The notes: generated by a model not told the origin, from the letters alone. 64,000 nt of DNA from Paenibacillus sp. G2S3 (GCF_030123105.1 NZ_CP126095.1:3472001-3536000), one strand, 5' to 3'; numbered from the stretch's first letter, positions 11,326-20,423 are shown. Translations and numbers: made by a program.

Positions 11326-13986
11326 ATGTCCAATTTTGAAGTCTCAAATCTTAAAGTAAACTACAGAAAGAATCCGTCGGGGATTGATGATTTACATCCG
11401 CGGCTTAGTTGGTGGATAAGCTCAGATATTAGAGGCTTTATCCAGACTGCTTATCAAATTCAAGTTGCTTTTGATCAATCATTCGTCTCAGAAATCATAT
11501 GGGATTCCGAAAAGATAGCGTCGGATAGCAATGTGCATATTGAATACCAAGGTCCCGCTCTACAATCCCGTACTCGGTATTACTTTAGGGTTCGAGCTTG
11601 GGACGATCAAGGGAAGGTAACAGCATGGAGTGAACCTGCTTACTGGGAAACGGCATTGTTATCAGTAGAAGAGTGGCAGGCAAAATGGATATCAGCACCT
11701 ATGAGTCACCAAAAGAATGGAGCTGATCCTTGCGATTATATTCGTACAGAATTTTTAATCCCTGACAATGTAGTATCAGCACGAATGTATGCAACCTCTC
11801 TTGGTCTGTACCGCCTATATATAAATGGAATTCCAGCAGATAACACGCTATTTAACCCCGGTTGGACTAGCTATAACAAACGGCTTCAATATCAGACCTA
11901 TGACGTGACTTCTTTAATTACTGCGGGTAACAACGCTCTTGGCTGCATTGTGGGAAACGGGTGGTATAAAGGGTATTTAGCTTGGGATGGACACAAAGAT
12001 TTCTATGGCAAAGATCGTGCTGTGCTTATTCAGCTACATGTCACATTATCCGATGGTTCTGAACAAATCATTGGTTCGGATGAGAACTGGCGTACTTCGG
12101 CAGGTCCACTCTTGATGTCGGAATTGTATCATGGCGAAACATATGATGCGAGGCTCGAGGTAGAAGGATGGTCTTCTCCCAGTTTTGAGGATTCAGAGTG
12201 GCAAAAGACAGTTCTCAGGAATCATCCAGAAGCTACATTAGTTGCTCAGGAAAACGAGCCGACAAGGATTATAGAAACCATCAAGCCTATTGCTGTCATT
12301 ACAACACCCAAAGGCGAATCCGTGCTGGATATGGGACAAAATATGGTTGGATGGGTGAATTTTACGGTTCATGCTGAGGCTGGAACGATCGTTACTATAG
12401 AACATGCTGAGGTATTGGACCGCGAGGGGAACTTCTACATCGGAAATTTACGATCGGCAAAGCAGACCATTACTTATATATGCCGAGGCGGAGAAACAGA
12501 AACGTTCGAGCCTTATTTATCCTTCCAAGGATTCCGTTTTGTAAAAGTGACTGGTATACCAAATGATCAATTATTGGAACAATTCACAGGCTGTGTAATT
12601 CATACGGACTTAGAGCTAACGGGCAGCTTCAACTGCTCAGATGAGCTCTTGAATCAGCTTCAGCACAACATATTATGGGGACAAAAGGGCAATTTTCTAG
12701 ATATTCCGACAGATTGCCCTCAAAGGGATGAGAGATTGGGATGGACGGGGGATGCTCAAGTTTTTATTCGCACAGCTGCCTTCAACATGAATGTCGTTCC
12801 GTTCTTTGAAAAGTGGCTAAAGGATTTGGCCGCAGATCAAGAAGAAGATGGAAGAGTTCCGCATGTCATTCCCGATGTGCCAGCAGCAGGTTACGGTTCT
12901 GCAGCTTGGGGAGACGCCTCAGTGATTTGTCCTTGGACGCTCTATGAATGTTATGGGGACATTCGTGTACTGAAAACGCAATATCCAAGTATGAAAGCAT
13001 GGGTCGAGTATATTCGGGCGCAAGGCGAAGACGAATTTCTGTGGAATACGGGATTTCACTTCGGAGATTGGTTAGGTCTTGATGCCAAAGAAAACAGCTA
13101 TGTCGGAGCAACACCGAAAGAGTTGATCGCCACCGCGTTCTATGCTTATTCTACGGAATTGCTAGCTAAGACGGCAGCCGTCATTGGAAAAACCGGAGAT
13201 GTCATTAGATACGAAGCATTGCATGAGAAGATTGTTCAGGCATTCCGTCAAGAGTTCGTAACGCCAAATGGGCGGGTGGCCTCACCGACACAAACGGCGT
13301 ATACACTTGCCCTTATGTTTGATTTATTGGCGGAAAAGGATCGTCATCGGACGGCCAAGATGTTAGCTCAGCACATCGAAGAAAATGGAGTACATTTAAC
13401 GACTGGCTTTGTAGGAACTCCCTATCTATGTCTGGTCCTTTCTAGATTCGGTTATACGGATTTGGCCTACCAATTGGTCCTGCAGAAAGAGTATCCTTCC
13501 TGGTTATATTCTGTAATCCAGGGAGCGACAACGATTTGGGAACATTGGGATGGAATAAAACAGGACGGCTCGTTCTGGAGCGACGATATGAATTCCTATA
13601 ACCATTATGCTTATGGCGCTATTGGAGATTGGCTCTATCGCACTGCCAGTGGAATTGAATTGTTGGAGCCTGGCTACAAAAAAATACGAATCCAGCCGCA
13701 GATCGGGAATCATTTGACGTGGGTTGATGCTTCGCTTGAGTCTGTCCATGGAACGATTAAGGTATCTTGGAAAAAACAGAAAGATGCTTCAGTAGAAATG
13801 CAAGTGTTGATTCCTTCCAATACAACGGCTGAGATCATTATTCCAACGATGAATCAGGATAGCATTCTGGAGTCTGGGGCACCATTAGAACAAGTTATAA
13901 GTCTTTACAGTGTTGAACAAACGTCAGAAGGTCAAAAACTAATCATTGGATCCGGTAATTATCACTTTAAGTTCCCAACTAGCTAA
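11326..13986 (+). CDS. Alpha-L-rhamnosidase (GH78)
   Basis: An 886-residue enzyme without a signal peptide, so it probably acts in the cytoplasm on imported rhamnosides. The family order is visible: an N-terminal Fn3-like domain (LHPRLSWW, RARYYFRVRAWD-type strands), beta-sandwich domains with MYATSLGLYRLYING and GNNALGCIVGNGWYKG, then the (alpha/alpha)6 catalytic barrel with the GH78 hallmark DCPQRDERLGWTGDAQVF around residue 470, whose Asp/Glu include the general acid, and a later WEHWDG segment. A C-terminal beta-sandwich closes the protein. An AGGAGG site precedes the ATG. A strong terminator follows. Confidence 0.95.
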   Translation: MSNFEVSNLKVNYRKNPSGIDDLHPRLSWWISSDIRGFIQTAYQIQVAFDQSFVSEIIWDSEKIASDSNVHIEYQGPALQSRTRYYFRVRAWDDQGKVTAWSEPAYWETALLSVEEWQAKWISAPMSHQKNGADPCDYIRTEFLIPDNVVSARMYATSLGLYRLYINGIPADNTLFNPGWTSYNKRLQYQTYDVTSLITAGNNALGCIVGNGWYKGYLAWDGHKDFYGKDRAVLIQLHVTLSDGSEQIIGSDENWRTSAGPLLMSELYHGETYDARLEVEGWSSPSFEDSEWQKTVLRNHPEATLVAQENEPTRIIETIKPIAVITTPKGESVLDMGQNMVGWVNFTVHAEAGTIVTIEHAEVLDREGNFYIGNLRSAKQTITYICRGGETETFEPYLSFQGFRFVKVTGIPNDQLLEQFTGCVIHTDLELTGSFNCSDELLNQLQHNILWGQKGNFLDIPTDCPQRDERLGWTGDAQVFIRTAAFNMNVVPFFEKWLKDLAADQEEDGRVPHVIPDVPAAGYGSAAWGDASVICPWTLYECYGDIRVLKTQYPSMKAWVEYIRAQGEDEFLWNTGFHFGDWLGLDAKENSYVGATPKELIATAFYAYSTELLAKTAAVIGKTGDVIRYEALHEKIVQAFRQEFVTPNGRVASPTQTAYTLALMFDLLAEKDRHRTAKMLAQHIEENGVHLTTGFVGTPYLCLVLSRFGYTDLAYQLVLQKEYPSWLYSVIQGATTIWEHWDGIKQDGSFWSDDMNSYNHYAYGAIGDWLYRTASGIELLEPGYKKIRIQPQIGNHLTWVDASLESVHGTIKVSWKKQKDASVEMQVLIPSNTTAEIIIPTMNQDSILESGAPLEQVISLYSVEQTSEGQKLIIGSGNYHFKFPTS

Positions 13987-14035
13987 AACATGCGTATTTA
14001 AGAGGTCTAGTTTTGATTATTATTTATGGTTGGAG

Positions 14036-14062
14036 GCAAGCCTAATAGGCTTGCTTTTTTTA
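14036..14062 (+). terminator. Terminator after rhamnosidase gene
   Basis: GCAAGCCTA / TAGGCTTGC inverted repeat with a tiny loop, followed by eight T bases. Confidence 0.88.
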
Positions 14063-14135
14063 ATAAGTTGAAGTCGAGTATAATTACCTTAACGTACAGT
14101 AAATTAGATGAATAGGATTGGAGTGAATATACAAT

Positions 14136-14801
14136 TTGAAGGTCATTATATTTGGCGCTACGGGAATGGTAGGTCTAAGTGCACTGAGGGAATGTATATT
14201 AGATGATAGAGTTCGAGAAATAGTTACTATAGGTCGTAAACATCCAGAGCAGCAACATATAAAATTAAAATCAATTGAACTTGAGGATGTATCCGATTTA
14301 CAGCGAATTGAACATGAAATAATTGGGTTTGATACTTGTTTATTCTGTCTCGGGGTATCATCTCAGGGTATGAAAGAAGATGAATATGGACGCATAACGT
14401 ATGACATCACGCTATCCGTTGCAGAAACATTAGTTAGACTGAATCCCCTGATGACCTTTTTATATGTGTCGGGAAGTGGGACGGATAGTTCTGAGAGAGG
14501 TAGGTCCATGTGGGCGAGAGTGAAAGGAAAGACTGAAAATGATCTTTTGCGGCTTCCATTTAAGGCAGCTTATATGTTCCGGCCAGGAATCATTCTTCCC
14601 TATAACGGCGTCAAATCCAAAACAAAATTGTACCAACTTTTATACGATGTGCTGAGACCTTTTTACCCCATACTAAGGAAGTTGAAGGGTACCGTTACTT
14701 CGGAACAATTAGGGCAAGCGATGATAGAAGTAGTAAGTACTGGTTATCCTAACCCAATCATAGAAAGCAATGAGATCAAAAAAATATCTTTAAAGAATTA
14801 G
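14136..14801 (+). CDS. NAD(P)-binding Rossmann protein (HTATIP2-like)
   Basis: A 221-residue short-chain, Rossmann-fold protein starting at TTG 14136 (site TTGGAGTG). The dinucleotide motif GATGMVG is at residues 8-14, followed by the LFCLGVSSQG segment and a YVSGSGTDSSE-type active region; this matches the atypical SDR group annotated as oxidoreductase HTATIP2 / nucleoside-diphosphate-sugar epimerase-like. The classic Y-x-x-x-K is not clear, so catalysis is unproven. It appears monocistronic, with a terminator at 14841. Confidence 0.82.
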   Translation: MKVIIFGATGMVGLSALRECILDDRVREIVTIGRKHPEQQHIKLKSIELEDVSDLQRIEHEIIGFDTCLFCLGVSSQGMKEDEYGRITYDITLSVAETLVRLNPLMTFLYVSGSGTDSSERGRSMWARVKGKTENDLLRLPFKAAYMFRPGIILPYNGVKSKTKLYQLLYDVLRPFYPILRKLKGTVTSEQLGQAMIEVVSTGYPNPIIESNEIKKISLKN

Positions 14802-14840
14802 GAATTACGCCATTAAGCCAAGAAAATATATGCATACATA

Positions 14841-14865
14841 GTCGCCAGTTCGGCGGCTTTTTTTG
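14841..14865 (+). terminator. Terminator after Rossmann-protein gene
   Basis: GTCGCC-AGTTC-GGCGGC hairpin (one G-T pair) followed by seven T bases. Confidence 0.75.
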
Positions 14866-15043
14866 TTTTAACAATGTGAGTTTTTGTCCTGAGCGGAGGA
14901 CGAGAAAATTTTAAAACCATTCACATCTCCAGCCGTTAAGCTAACAGCAGTTACCTTCTTAAGCCTGAAGTGGTCATTTACAAACAAAAGAACATATGTT
15001 CTAATTATTATACTGGATAACTTTAACATTGGGGGTTCCAAAC

Positions 15044-15328
15044 ATGACTCAAAACGGAATTGTATTGGTTGTAAGTGTTTCAATTATACGTGAAGAAAAG
15101 GTACTGATGGTAAAAGAAAATAAAACATCTGTTAGGAATAAGTGGAACTTTCCTTCCGGTAGAATCGAGTATGGTGAAGATATTCTACATGCAGCACGTA
15201 GAGAAGCAAAAGAAGAAACAGGCTATGATGTAAAACTTTTAGGTACAACAGGCATTTATAATTTTATTAGCAGTTCAAATCATCAGGTTATTTTATTTCA
15301 TTTTATTGGTGAAATTATTAAATTCTGA
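15044..15328 (+). CDS. Short Nudix hydrolase
   Basis: A 94-residue protein with a complete Nudix box: GRIEYGE-x7-REAKEETGY, fitting G-x5-E-x7-RE-U-x-EE-x-G-U. Such enzymes hydrolyse nucleoside diphosphates linked to other groups. ATG 15044 is chosen because the GGGGGT site lies just before it; the frame is open a few codons upstream at TTG 15029. The protein ends about 40-50 residues earlier than most Nudix hydrolases, just after a FHFIGEII strand, so it may be a C-terminally truncated, possibly inactive copy. The PadR-operon promoter begins only 33 bases later. Confidence 0.75.
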   Translation: MTQNGIVLVVSVSIIREEKVLMVKENKTSVRNKWNFPSGRIEYGEDILHAARREAKEETGYDVKLLGTTGIYNFISSSNHQVILFHFIGEIIKF

Positions 15329-15360
15329 AATTAGATCTTTTCAGGTTAAAAAGCGTATTG

Positions 15361-15408
15361 TTGACAATTAGTCTAATTAGACTAATAATATAGACAGTCT
15401 AATTAGAC
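15361..15408 (+). promoter_or_regulatory. Promoter with two PadR-type operators
   Basis: TTGACA (15361-15366) lies immediately before a perfect 16-base palindrome TAGTCTAATTAGACTA (15369-15384), and a second copy of its 12-base core GTCTAATTAGAC follows at 15397-15408. AT-rich -10 candidates lie between (TAATAA/TAATAT around 15383-15391). The operators cover spacer and start region, the arrangement for repression, probably by the PadR protein encoded two genes on. Confidence 0.7.
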
Positions 15409-15430
15409 CAGTGAAGAGAGGATGAGAATA

Positions 15431-16279
15431 ATGGTCAAATCATTTTTAATGATTGGACAGTCAAATATGGCTGGACGAGGATTTATACATGAAGTACCCC
15501 CAATTTATAACGAGAGAATACAAATGTTGCGTAATGGCAGATGGCAAATGATGGCCGAACCTATTAATTATGACCGCCCAGTTTCAGGAATAAGTCTGGC
15601 TGGATCATTTGCAGATGCATGGTGTCGCGAAAATGAAGAAAACTTGATTGGCTTAATTCCTTGTGCTGAAGGTGGAAGTACCCTTGATGAATGGGCTGTT
15701 GACGGGGCACTTTTTAAACATGCATTAAATGAATCTAAATTTGCTATGCAGAATAGTAAATTATCGGGGGTTTTATGGCATCAAGGAGAAAGTGATAGTA
15801 GCAATGGTAACTATAAAGTCTATTATCAAAAATTACTTTTGATTGTTACGGCGCTTAGAAAAGAGTTAAATGCTCCAAATATTCCATTTATAATTGGTGG
15901 ACTAGGGGATTTTTTAGGCAAAGAAGGATTTGGGAAACATTGCACTGAATATGAGTTGGTGAATCAAGAGTTACAAAAATTCGCTTTTGAACAAGATGAT
16001 TGTTACTTTGTTACTGCTACAGGCTTAACTTCTAATCCGGATGGTATTCATATAGATGCAATATCTCAAAGAAAATTTGGGTTACGATATTTTGAAGCCT
16101 TTAATAATAAGCAACATGTACTTGAGCCGCTAATGAATGAAAATGAGTTGTTGAGTCTCCATAATGCAAGGGAACTTACTAAAGCGGAAAAAATGTATTT
16201 ATTGAGTATGGATTTTGCGTTAGGAAAAATATCATTTGAGGAATTTCAAGCTCAGTTCATGCAAATCAACAATGATTAA
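15431..16279 (+). CDS. SASA-domain (sialate O-acetylesterase-like) esterase
   Basis: A 282-residue cytoplasmic protein of the SGNH/CE6 SASA family. The nucleophile block GQSNMAGRG is close to the N-terminus, the second block WHQGESD lies near residue 115, and a GIHIDA segment supplies the late His. Family members remove O-acetyl groups from sugars or sialic acids. ATG 15431 is preferred to ATG 15422 because the AGAGAGG site is 9 bases from it. The C-terminal 35 residues (after LTKAEKMYLL) form an amphipathic helix pair like a SHOCT tail. Followed by a PadR regulator 39 bases downstream and driven by the twin-palindrome promoter. Confidence 0.85.
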   Translation: MVKSFLMIGQSNMAGRGFIHEVPPIYNERIQMLRNGRWQMMAEPINYDRPVSGISLAGSFADAWCRENEENLIGLIPCAEGGSTLDEWAVDGALFKHALNESKFAMQNSKLSGVLWHQGESDSSNGNYKVYYQKLLLIVTALRKELNAPNIPFIIGGLGDFLGKEGFGKHCTEYELVNQELQKFAFEQDDCYFVTATGLTSNPDGIHIDAISQRKFGLRYFEAFNNKQHVLEPLMNENELLSLHNARELTKAEKMYLLSMDFALGKISFEEFQAQFMQINND

Positions 16280-16318
16280 AATAGTACTACCTAATAGCAT
16301 TATGATGGAGGCGTTTAT

Positions 16319-16840
16319 TTGATCATATTACTAATTTTAGGATTATTAAAACAAAATCCAGGGGCTTACGGATATGAATTGTTATCCTTAATGGAAGAAA
16401 AACATTATAAATATATAGTGAATTTCACCAAAGGGTCCTTTTATTATAATCTTGGGCAATTAGTAGAAAAACAGTATATTGTAAAAGTTGACCAGAGAGA
16501 TACTACCAGAGAGACGCATAATTATAACATTACTGAATTAGGTGAAAAAGAGTTTGAAAAGTTAATGGCCAAATATGGATCTAAGACAGATTATATAAAT
16601 CTATCTTTTTATGTAGCAATGCTGTTTGCAGATGACTATAAAAAAGAGGAGCTAACTAAATTAATAGAAATACAAATTAAACAAACTAAAAATAAGATTT
16701 CTTTAATACAACTATCTCTTGAGCATGATGAAAATATCACTTCTTATTTTAAAAAAATGTTAGAAAATTCACTTTCCCATCATGTAGTAAATGTTCAATG
16801 GTTTGAAGGATTGCTTGAAGATATGAAAAATGAAAACTGA
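16319..16840 (+). CDS. PadR-family transcriptional regulator
   Basis: A 173-residue regulator starting at TTG (site GGAGG, 8 bases before). The winged helix fits PadR: ILLILGLLKQNPGAYGYELL, then a FTKGSFYYNLGQLVEKQYI recognition/wing segment; the C-terminal half (about 90-173) is a helical dimerisation domain of the PadR subfamily 2 type (Vir_act_alpha_C). It shares a transcript with the SASA esterase and probably represses the operon through the two GTCTAATTAGAC palindromes; PadR regulators are usually autoregulatory. The inducer is unknown. Confidence 0.88.
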   Translation: MIILLILGLLKQNPGAYGYELLSLMEEKHYKYIVNFTKGSFYYNLGQLVEKQYIVKVDQRDTTRETHNYNITELGEKEFEKLMAKYGSKTDYINLSFYVAMLFADDYKKEELTKLIEIQIKQTKNKISLIQLSLEHDENITSYFKKMLENSLSHHVVNVQWFEGLLEDMKNEN

Positions 16841-16858
16841 TCATAACATAGTTATATA

Positions 16859-16886
16859 AGCCCGCGCCCTGTGCGGGTTTTTATTT
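16859..16886 (+). terminator. Terminator of the esterase-padR operon
   Basis: CCCGC / GCGGG stem with a 7-base loop followed by TTTTTATTTT. Confidence 0.75.
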
Positions 16887-16932
16887 TGTTTGCGAGTTTT
16901 TTCAAGCTTCCGAAAACAAAGCAGTGACATAC

Positions 16933-17027
16933 TAACGGTACCTGCAAAAAACATTTTGACATATCTAACAGGTACCGTTATAATAAAAACCAACAGGTAC
17001 CGTCACAAAGATAAACAGGTACCGTAA
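16933..17027 (+). promoter_or_regulatory. Consensus promoter with four-copy operator array (marR)
   Basis: A perfect sigma-A promoter, TTGACA (16956-16961), 17 bases, TATAAT (16979-16984), is surrounded by four copies of CAGGTACCGT: inverted as TAACGGTACCTG at 16933-16944, then direct as CAGGTACCGTTA at 16969-16980 (in the spacer, reaching the -10), CAGGTACCGTCA at 16994-17005 and CAGGTACCGTAA at 17016-17027. The first two are exact 12-base inverted copies. This is a strong repression design, very likely for the MarR protein encoded right after it. Confidence 0.8.
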
Positions 17028-17047
17028 AAAAATATGGAGGATCCAAT

Positions 17048-17731
17048 ATGGACATGAATACTGAATTATACGAAAAACTTGCGAAACTGCAATGGCTGCT
17101 GCAACGACAACACTTAAAAACACACGCTGCCGTGGGCCCTATGGCCGACACATCCCGCGGGCAAGGCAGGATACTGGCGTTTCTCCGGATGAAAGACGGT
17201 ATCAGCACCAAAGATTTATCCTATATGCTGGACATCCGTGTATCATCCCTCAATGAATTGCTTGCAAAATTGGAGAAAGCCGAATATATCACCCGTAAGC
17301 CATCAGAAACAGACAAACGCATCATGTTGATTTACCTAACCCAAAAGGGACAAGAGGAAGAGGGACAAGAGATAGACAGCGTTAACATATTTTCTAGCCT
17401 ATCTTTAGAAGAGCAGGTTGCTTTCGGGGATTACTTAACACGCGTAATTATGGCTTTAGAAGAAGAGCTTGGAACGGACGGAGAACGTGATGTAATGGCT
17501 ATGTGGATGGTGGCCGCAAAGGAGCGTATGGGTACAGAGGAATTTGAAAAGCTAATGGCCATGCGTGGACAAATGCAAAAAATGTGGGGGAATTCTAGGG
17601 ACGAACGCTTTAGCGGAAGGTTCCCTGGCTTTGGCGGAGAAGGGCATGGAGACATGCGCGGATTCGGCTGGCCTTCCAGAGATGGAAGAAATTCGTCACC
17701 AGACAAGTCACATGATCCGAACGATAAGTAA
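17048..17731 (+). CDS. MarR-family regulator with Gly/Arg-rich tail
   Basis: A 227-residue regulator, longer than the usual 140-160. The MarR winged helix spans about residues 35-110: QGRILAFLRMKDGISTKDLS, then IRVSSLNELLAKLEKAEYI and the wing KPSETDKRIMLIYLT. The last 60 residues (from MRGQMQKMWG) are low-complexity, rich in Gly, Arg, Asp and Phe, and probably disordered. GGAGG lies 6 bases before the ATG. The four-operator promoter directly upstream points to tight autorepression; the MATE exporter downstream is the probable target, released by a toxic substrate. Confidence 0.88.
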   Translation: MDMNTELYEKLAKLQWLLQRQHLKTHAAVGPMADTSRGQGRILAFLRMKDGISTKDLSYMLDIRVSSLNELLAKLEKAEYITRKPSETDKRIMLIYLTQKGQEEEGQEIDSVNIFSSLSLEEQVAFGDYLTRVIMALEEELGTDGERDVMAMWMVAAKERMGTEEFEKLMAMRGQMQKMWGNSRDERFSGRFPGFGGEGHGDMRGFGWPSRDGRNSSPDKSHDPNDK

Positions 17732-17851
17732 GCAGAGTCTTTTCAACAAACAGTAGCAGTGGCGCTGCCTTTCACAAGAGAAAGATGAACGGCAAAGGCG
17801 GCGAAATGACGTACTTTCTTGGAAACTGAAGAACTTTCAAATTTCGTACAC

Positions 17852-17892
17852 CAACCCCGTAAAGTAGTTGTTACGGTACGGGGTTGTTTGTT
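17852..17892 (+). terminator. Possible terminator/attenuator between marR and the MATE gene
   Basis: Ten-base arms CAACCCCGTA / TACGGGGTTG with a 15-base loop, then TTTGTTTG. The weak T tract suggests partial read-through, which would couple marR and the exporter. Confidence 0.5.
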
Positions 17893-17976
17893 GCTGCGTC
17901 ATGGTTCATATTCAACCAATAGTTAGAATTCTAAGTAATTTGAAGACCAAATATGATGAAGAAAGTGGTGACCCAC

Positions 17977-19329
17977 ATGGATGCAGAAAACCTCCATTAC
18001 TTTGAAAAAGCACCCATCGCAAAAGCCGTAGCTCACTTCGGTATACCGATGATGTTAGGCATGTCAATGAGTGTCATATATTCCATTTTAAATGCCTACT
18101 TCCTTGGCACACTGGGCAATACGGCTATGTTAACCGCACTTGCACTAACCTTGCCGTTATTCGCGATTATTATGGCGCTAGGAAACTTGATTGGTATGGG
18201 CAGTGGTACATTCATCTCCCGCTTGCTAGGGGAGAAAAAATATGATGATGTAAAGCATGTATCTTCATTCGCTTTTTACAGCAGTTTAGTTATTGGTCTT
18301 ATCGTGATGGCTGTTGGTCTCCCGTTAATTGATCCAATTGTTCATGGCCTGGGAGCGACGCCTGACTCCTTCGGATTTACAAAAGACTATGTAACAATTA
18401 TGCTTATTGGCTCACCATTCGTTGTATTATGCTTCACGCTGGAGAATATCGTGCGCTCAGAAGGTTCTGCAATCACATCTATGATCGGGATGATTCTAAG
18501 TGTGGTCGTGAATATTATTCTCGATGCGCTAGTTATCTTCGTCTTCCATTGGGACGTGATTGGCGTTGCAACTGCTACGGTCATCTCTAACTTGGTTGCG
18601 AGCGCATTCTACGCCTACCATTTGGGTTATAAAAGTCAATTCTTAACTGTCTCTTTAAAATGGTTCAAAGCTACCAAGGAAATAGTGAGCAATGTATTCA
18701 AAATCGGAGTTCCCGTCTTTATTATGAGTATCTTCTTGGGTGCAATGTCACTCGTATTGAACCATTTTCTAGTCGAGTATGGAGATCAAGCCATAGCGGG
18801 GTTCGGAATTTCATCCCGTTTATTGCAATTACCTGAGTGTATTCTGATGGGTTTATGCGAGGGTGTCGTGCCGCTCATTGCCTTCTCTTTTACAGCAAAT
18901 AAATTACGTATGAAGCATACCATCGGATTCACGATCAAAGCGATAATAGCTTTAGCTGTCGTGTTCGGCGTTATCGTCTATCTGATTTCCGACCACTTAA
19001 TTGGCTTATTTACGAATGACCCGCAATTAATTGAGATGGGCAGCTACATTCTGCATGTAACATTCTTATCCTTATTCATTACAGGAATGACTTCGTTGTT
19101 TACCGGGATCTTCCAAGCTACAGCGCAAGGAACTGCCGCGTTTATAATGTCAATTATTCAAGGTGTTACTCTGATTCCTGTGTTGTATATAGCCAATCGA
19201 ATGAATGGTTTCCATGGTGTGGTCTGGTCGCTCGTCATTTCGGATGCCGTTGCGTTCCTTGTTGGTGCCATCATGCTGTATGTTCTGCGGAACAAGATGC
19301 AGTCTGATTTAGATGCTTTAGCACAGTAG
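17977..19329 (+). CDS. MATE-family multidrug efflux transporter
   Basis: A 450-residue, 12-helix exporter that uses ion gradients to expel drugs or dyes. Two MATE repeats are visible: PIAKAVAHFGIPMMLGMSMSVIY... at the start of the first, and a second beginning around residue 225 (VSNVFKIGVPVFIMSI). The conserved GMGSGTFISRLLG loop is present. ATG 17977 is chosen because AAAGTGGTG lies before it and family members start near this point; ATG 17953 in the same frame would add 8 residues. It follows the MarR gene with its drug-type operator array, a classic sensor-exporter pair, and is followed by a LysR gene. Confidence 0.92.
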   Translation: MDAENLHYFEKAPIAKAVAHFGIPMMLGMSMSVIYSILNAYFLGTLGNTAMLTALALTLPLFAIIMALGNLIGMGSGTFISRLLGEKKYDDVKHVSSFAFYSSLVIGLIVMAVGLPLIDPIVHGLGATPDSFGFTKDYVTIMLIGSPFVVLCFTLENIVRSEGSAITSMIGMILSVVVNIILDALVIFVFHWDVIGVATATVISNLVASAFYAYHLGYKSQFLTVSLKWFKATKEIVSNVFKIGVPVFIMSIFLGAMSLVLNHFLVEYGDQAIAGFGISSRLLQLPECILMGLCEGVVPLIAFSFTANKLRMKHTIGFTIKAIIALAVVFGVIVYLISDHLIGLFTNDPQLIEMGSYILHVTFLSLFITGMTSLFTGIFQATAQGTAAFIMSIIQGVTLIPVLYIANRMNGFHGVVWSLVISDAVAFLVGAIMLYVLRNKMQSDLDALAQ

Positions 19330-19375
19330 AATAAGCGAAATATAAATTTTACAGTATAAAGGTGGAGCCTAGAGT

Positions 19376-20254
19376 ATGGTTGATTTTGAATGGTATAGAA
19401 GCTTTTGCACAATATATAAGTATCAATCGATTTCTGAAGCCGCAAAAACCCGCATGATGACGCAGCCAGCCATGAGTCAGCACTTAGCCGCCTTAGAGGC
19501 GGAGGTGGGAGAAACTTTATTTATTCGGTCGACTAGAAAAATCACTCCAACAGAGCGGGGAAAGGAGTTATATTCCCAGCTCGCTCCACTTATAGAGTCA
19601 TTAGAGAATACGACAATGAGCTTTAAATCGGCTTCTTTGCCTACGCTGAGCGTAATCAAGCTGGGAGCGGCGCATGAGTTTTTTAGTGAAAAAATATTGC
19701 CATTGCTTCCTGAATTTAATACTTGCACCATTTCGCATTTTGGAACCGCCGAGCAATTGCTAGAGCTCCTGAAGGAAGACAAGCTAGACATCCTCATTGT
19801 GTCAAAAAGGTTCCAAACTCCCGGTGTCGAGTATCTGAAACTAATGGATGAAGAGTTTGTTATAGTAGCTCCAAGCGATTATGAAATCCTTGAATTTGAT
19901 ACTCTGAAGCTTGAAGAGCAATGGCTCTCTAAACAGAAATGGATTAGCTATGGCTTAGAATTGCCGATAATAAGAAGAATTTGGAGAGAACATTTTAAGA
20001 AACGTCCTGAAATTAGACCTATTCATATCATTCCTAATTTACACATGATCCTGAAGGCAGTTGAGCTCGGGGAGGGCATGAGTGTCATACCTACATACCT
20101 CTTGCAAAATTCGTCAAAAGAAGGTAAATCAAAAGTTGTTTTTAAGCATTTAAAAGTAAAAAACGAGTTATATATCGCTTATCAGTTAAAGAATAAGCAT
20201 TTACCTCTGATTCATGAGATCATATCTGTCCTAAGGGAAAAGAAGATGGATTAG
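19376..20254 (+). CDS. LysR-family transcriptional regulator
   Basis: A 292-residue LysR protein. The N-terminal winged helix (about residues 1-60) reads SISEAAKTRMMTQPAMSQHLAALE in shortened form, and the periplasmic-binding-like effector domain starts near residue 90. A GGTGGAG site precedes the ATG. It lies 46 bases after the MATE gene and about 170 bases before the SDR gene on the same strand, so it could serve either; no classic divergent arrangement is present. Effector unknown. Confidence 0.9.
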   Translation: MVDFEWYRSFCTIYKYQSISEAAKTRMMTQPAMSQHLAALEAEVGETLFIRSTRKITPTERGKELYSQLAPLIESLENTTMSFKSASLPTLSVIKLGAAHEFFSEKILPLLPEFNTCTISHFGTAEQLLELLKEDKLDILIVSKRFQTPGVEYLKLMDEEFVIVAPSDYEILEFDTLKLEEQWLSKQKWISYGLELPIIRRIWREHFKKRPEIRPIHIIPNLHMILKAVELGEGMSVIPTYLLQNSSKEGKSKVVFKHLKVKNELYIAYQLKNKHLPLIHEIISVLREKKMD

Positions 20255-20423
20255 CTAGTATTATTTATAAAAATATTTATTAATAAGTGGTTATTTCATA
20301 ATTTGTTTTATTTATGTTTTGTAGCTTACAATAAAGAAGCAGCAAAATTAATAAATAATTGAGACTGGCACCATACTTTGTCGAATGGACAAGCATCAAC
20401 ATCATAGATGAGGAGGAAATATT

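Noticed and set aside
16933..17027. Repeats that could suggest a CRISPR-like array
   Set aside because: The unit is only 12 bases, one copy is inverted, spacing is irregular and they frame a promoter; they are operators.
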